Of a DNA stretch of 43,901 bases, positions 41,238-43,901 are shown piece after piece; within the stretch, counting starts at the first letter, position 1; the number at the start of each line of letters is the position of its first letter. The position numbers and the translations under genes were made by a program. Origin of the DNA: Lysobacterales bacterium (GTDB lineage: Bacteria; Pseudomonadota; Gammaproteobacteria; Xanthomonadales; Rhodanobacteraceae); contig JAFKMZ010000028.1 of the NCBI GenBank assembly GCA_017305055.1, forward strand, positions 1 to 43,901. The letters run 5' to 3'. The notes under the pieces are model-generated. The model was not told the DNA's origin. It was given only the letters and a program-made list of their open reading frames with translations, and did no database searches.

Positions 41238-41596
41238 GATGCAGGTGGGTCCGGTTGATGGGACAGCAGAAGTTGTCAGGCGCGGGCTGCGCCGTCAAGC
41301 CTCATCGCGGGGGGCGGAGCCGGCGGTGCGGAGTGCCAAGACAGGGCGCTGGGCGTGGCCTGCGAGCGGTTGCCGCGAGGCGCTTGACCACGTAGGCGCG
41401 CAGCGTAGACTCGGTGCGTCGATGGCAGTTTTCTGCGCCACCCGGTGGACGGTCACGGGTTCCGGCGCACACCAGGCGGGATGCTTCGGTCACCACGCTG
41501 TTCGCGCATTGCGCTACGCATGCCGGTGGAGGCTTTCATCGCGACGGACGCCAGTTGAGCTGCATACGCCGCCACAAGGTTGGATCGGAGCTCGCC
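41238..41596. other. Intergenic region with promoter and long leader
   Basis: This 359-base gap lies between two divergent genes. It contains one good promoter (41384-41411) for the rightward gene, leaving an untranslated leader of about 180 bases. The frame of the downstream protein is open through the leader from 41414, but that part resembles non-coding sequence. I see no promoter that I trust for the leftward peptidase gene and no riboswitch. Confidence 0.5.
41384..41411 (+). promoter_or_regulatory. Sigma-70-type promoter upstream of the DUF4157 gene
   Basis: TTGACC (41384-41389), a 16-base spacer and TAGACT (41406-41411) form the best promoter match in the window. Transcription would start near 41418, about 180 bases before the chosen ATG at 41597. 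Confidence 0.55.
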
Positions 41597-43702
41597 ATGA
41601 CTACTGAATCGACATGCGTGCACGCGCAGCGTCGGCATCCGCAGCAGATGGTTGCCGTCACGCCGGTGCGGCAGCGTCATGTGCTTCCGCGCGATGAGCC
41701 GGATCGGTGCGCGCGCTCGGTGCTTCCTGGCGCGTTCGCGCACATCCCGGTATGGCCGTCGGAAGAGCCTGGGCATGCACCCGCCAGCGCTCACTCCCAG
41801 TACCTTCCGTTGCAGCGCAAGCTCGCTGTCGGCTTGGCAAACGATCCGCTCGAGGCGCAGGCCGATGTGCTGGCCGAGCAGGCGCTGCGCGGCGGAGTAT
41901 CCATGCGGACCGCTGCGGAGGCGCCGGCTTTGCGCCGCACAGGGACCACGCGCGTCGCCCCGGTGGAAGCGCCACCCCTGGTGCATACCGTGCTGGGTAC
42001 TGCCGGTGTGCCATTGGATGCGGAGGCGCGGGCGTTCATGGAGCCACGCTTTGGCCGCGATTTCGGCGCGGTGCGCATCCACACCGATCATCAGGCTGCC
42101 GCGTCGGCACGCGTCATCGGTGCTTCCGCCTACACCGTCGGCCAGCACATCGTCTTTGCCGCAGGGTCGTACACCCCGGGTACGGATGATGGCAAAAGGC
42201 TACTGGCGCATGAGTTGGCGCATACCCTGCAGCAGGATGCCGGCACCGCCGCGGCTCGGCGCGACGTCGTGCGCTGTCGCCGCGTACCGAATGCAACCAC
42301 CCTGGCCGCGACGCTGCCAGCCGGAGGCACCGACCTGGCCGCGCACGAAGCCGGCCTGGTGCGGCTGCTGCACAGCGCGTGGCGCGAACTCACTCCCGCC
42401 AATCGACTGAAGGTGCGCACTGATGCGGCTGCGTTCGGGATTGCCGGACCCACCGAGGCCATCTTGTTTGCGGCACTCGCGGCGGGCTCGCGCGATCAGA
42501 TCCTGCAATTCGCGCAGGCGATGCGGGCCGCCGATCCGAGCGTGACGCTGGGTGATCCGCGCCTGATCGATATCGGTGCGCGGCCGGCGACCCCCGATAC
42601 CGCCAATATTGCCAAGCTGGTGCAGGGCGCCGACAAGATCTTCGACGCCGTCGCCTCGGGGGCGAGAAACACCGACCTGAGCGATATTTTCGGCCCGTCG
42701 CACGTGGCTGCGGCGCGCGCCAAGTTTGCTCGCGGCCGCGCCGCCATGCACCGCCTGCAGACCGCGAGGAAAATCGTGACCGACCGCTCGGGCTACAACG
42801 AGGAGGTGGAGCTTGGCGGCCTGACCAATTCAAGCCAAATCGCGCTCGCGTCGAGCAACATCGACAATCCGACACAGGCGGACTCCATCTCCACCATGGT
42901 GCATGAAAGCATGCATGCGGGTAACGCCAGCGTGACCGATCTGGGGTACATCGGCAGCAATTCGTTCACCGAAATGACCGCGGCAGACAAGCTGGACAAC
43001 GCCGCCGATTATGAGGTGATCGCAAACCGCATCCTGACCCCGACCGCGGCGGCCGCATTCCCCGGCAAGAAGTTTGTTCCGGCCGGGACCACGGTGGGTG
43101 CGGTCACACGACCAGCACTCACCCAGCGCCAGTCGGCGATGCGTCAGGCATCGGAGGCCTATCGCGGAGCATGGACGACTGGGCTCAACCTGCACACCCT
43201 GTTCGTGCGCGAGTACACGCACCCGGCCGAGTGGAACACGCTGGACCTGCACGCGGAATTTGGCGTGGCCGCAGGAACCCACTTTGCCGACTCGCTGCCG
43301 TACTGGTCGAAAGTCGAGAACATGACGATTCACCAGCGGCCTGGAATCAACGCCGCAGCTGGCGCGGCGCCGACCAGCCCGGTGACGCAGATCGACATCG
43401 CCCAATCCGAAGGCGTCATTCGCAAGCTCGCACAGGGCATGGATGTGGCGACGATGACAGAACCGGCGGCGATCCTCCTGGAATCCAAGGCCAGTGCGGC
43501 GCAGAAAACCGAAATGGCCAAGGGAGCGGTCGAGGAAGGCAAGGTGCTGGTTTCGCTTATCCGCAGCGAGAAGGTTGGTGAGATCACCGGCCGGGTGGAG
43601 CGCGACGAACGGGTCATTGCGCGCCTTGTCCAGGCGGACAAGGCCGCGAACTTCTTTGATGATGTGTTGGCGCCCAAGAGCCCCTCGACCTTTGCCAACT
43701 GA
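41597..43702 (+). CDS. eCIS-core (DUF4157) protein with second, aspzincin-like metallopeptidase domain
   Basis: A 701-residue protein without signal peptide. Residues about 70-215 are the DUF4157/eCIS-core domain: LPLQRKLAVGLANDPLEAQA, FMEPRFGRDFGAVRIHTD, SAYTVGQHIVFAAGSYTPGT and the zinc site HELAHTLQQ (205-213). This domain occurs in cargo and toxins of extracellular contractile injection systems. A second peptidase-like site lies in the C-terminal half: HESMH at 436-440, TDLGY at 447-451 and NAADYEVIAN at 468-477. This matches the HExxH, GTxDxxY and N-AD-YExxA-N pattern of aspzincins (M35, Lys-specific type). The long linker and the last 150 helical residues are unassigned. The start is uncertain. 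An effector role is inference; no injection-system genes are in view. An ankyrin-like gene follows 21 bases later. Confidence 0.82.
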   Translation: MTTESTCVHAQRRHPQQMVAVTPVRQRHVLPRDEPDRCARSVLPGAFAHIPVWPSEEPGHAPASAHSQYLPLQRKLAVGLANDPLEAQADVLAEQALRGGVSMRTAAEAPALRRTGTTRVAPVEAPPLVHTVLGTAGVPLDAEARAFMEPRFGRDFGAVRIHTDHQAAASARVIGASAYTVGQHIVFAAGSYTPGTDDGKRLLAHELAHTLQQDAGTAAARRDVVRCRRVPNATTLAATLPAGGTDLAAHEAGLVRLLHSAWRELTPANRLKVRTDAAAFGIAGPTEAILFAALAAGSRDQILQFAQAMRAADPSVTLGDPRLIDIGARPATPDTANIAKLVQGADKIFDAVASGARNTDLSDIFGPSHVAAARAKFARGRAAMHRLQTARKIVTDRSGYNEEVELGGLTNSSQIALASSNIDNPTQADSISTMVHESMHAGNASVTDLGYIGSNSFTEMTAADKLDNAADYEVIANRILTPTAAAAFPGKKFVPAGTTVGAVTRPALTQRQSAMRQASEAYRGAWTTGLNLHTLFVREYTHPAEWNTLDLHAEFGVAAGTHFADSLPYWSKVENMTIHQRPGINAAAGAAPTSPVTQIDIAQSEGVIRKLAQGMDVATMTEPAAILLESKASAAQKTEMAKGAVEEGKVLVSLIRSEKVGEITGRVERDERVIARLVQADKAANFFDDVLAPKSPSTFAN

Positions 43703-43723
43703 CGCGCTGCGCCTCGGGTCGCC

Positions 43724-43901
43724 ATGACCGGTTCGACCGGGTTGCCAGAGCAGCTTTGCCGGCTGATCGCCACCGGCGATGTGCCGGCCGTGGAGGCGAT
43801 GCTGCGTGACAGGCGCGTGCAGGTGCCGGCGTTCGACATCAACCAGGCCTGCGACCCGAACGCGCAGGTGCCGGTGTCGCCGTTGGCGCTGGCCCTGGCC
43901 A
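43724..43901 (+). CDS. Ankyrin-repeat-like protein, 5' part only
   Basis: The window ends after 59 codons. The visible part (LPEQLCRLIATGDVPAVEAM, LRDRRV, then INQACDPNAQVPVSPLALAL) has the spacing of an ankyrin repeat pair: a GD-xx-V-AMLRD helix, then a loop ending in SPLALA. It starts 21 bases after the DUF4157 gene in the same direction, so the two are likely co-transcribed. A role as a protective or partner protein for its neighbour is possible but speculative. Confidence 0.5.
   Translation, partial: MTGSTGLPEQLCRLIATGDVPAVEAMLRDRRVQVPAFDINQACDPNAQVPVSPLALALA

Overview
This GC-rich window most resembles the chromosome of a Lysobacterales (Xanthomonadales) gammaproteobacterium, probably Rhodanobacteraceae or a close relative. 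That placement rests on gene content and codon use; no rRNA or tRNA gene is present to confirm it. The left edge holds the 3' end of mnmG (gidA) followed by a 16-bp chromosomal parS site, which suggests the window lies near the replication origin.

Region by region. (1) 1-858: mnmG end, parS, and a YiiX/YebB-like cysteine hydrolase gene that stops two codons after its presumed catalytic Cys, inside parS. (2) 858-7714, all minus strand: a 2-oxoacid:ferredoxin oxidoreductase (alpha/gamma fusion plus beta) behind a GltD-like FAD/Fe-S protein, then a 3-hydroxybutyrate dehydrogenase/patatin pair like the bdhA-patD operon of Legionella. (3) 8005-12671, plus strand: exported DUF885 protein, PA0069-type radical SAM protein, GFA/CENP-V-like zinc protein, GNAT acetyltransferase and a small membrane protein, with palindromic repeats between them. 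(4) 12740-14898, minus strand: a tightly packed operon of a protein with a LOTUS (OST-HTH) domain and a HEPN-like RNNLVH motif, a small membrane protein, and an AmiD-like lipoprotein amidase. (5) 15002-22994: HerA-like ATPase, LysR regulator divergent from an RND permease without adaptor gene, and an exported S9 peptidase. (6) 23251-30821, minus strand: a type I restriction-modification operon hsdM-hsdS-NYN-hsdR-ygjP-like. HsdM carries an N-terminal XRE-type helix-turn-helix and its promoter overlaps a palindrome. HsdS contains about 90 residues translated from two palindromic intergenic-type repeats. (7) 30970-36568: DUF3892 protein, a nucleotide-transporter-like permease overlapping a Tat-type aldo/keto reductase, a TacAT toxin-antitoxin pair, and a redox operon (AhpD-like, SDR, redoxin). 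(8) 36873-43901: P1 aminopeptidase, exported peroxiredoxin, a second S9 peptidase, then a 701-residue protein combining an eCIS-core/DUF4157 metallopeptidase domain with a second, aspzincin-like HExxH domain, followed by the start of an ankyrin-like gene.

The parts that look least ordinary are the DUF4157-aspzincin protein with its ankyrin-like neighbour, the repeat-invaded HsdS inside a self-regulated type I RM operon that also encodes a NYN nuclease-like protein, the HEPN/LOTUS operon, and the parS-linked gene truncation. I saw no CRISPR array, tRNA, rRNA, intact insertion sequence or convincing riboswitch.
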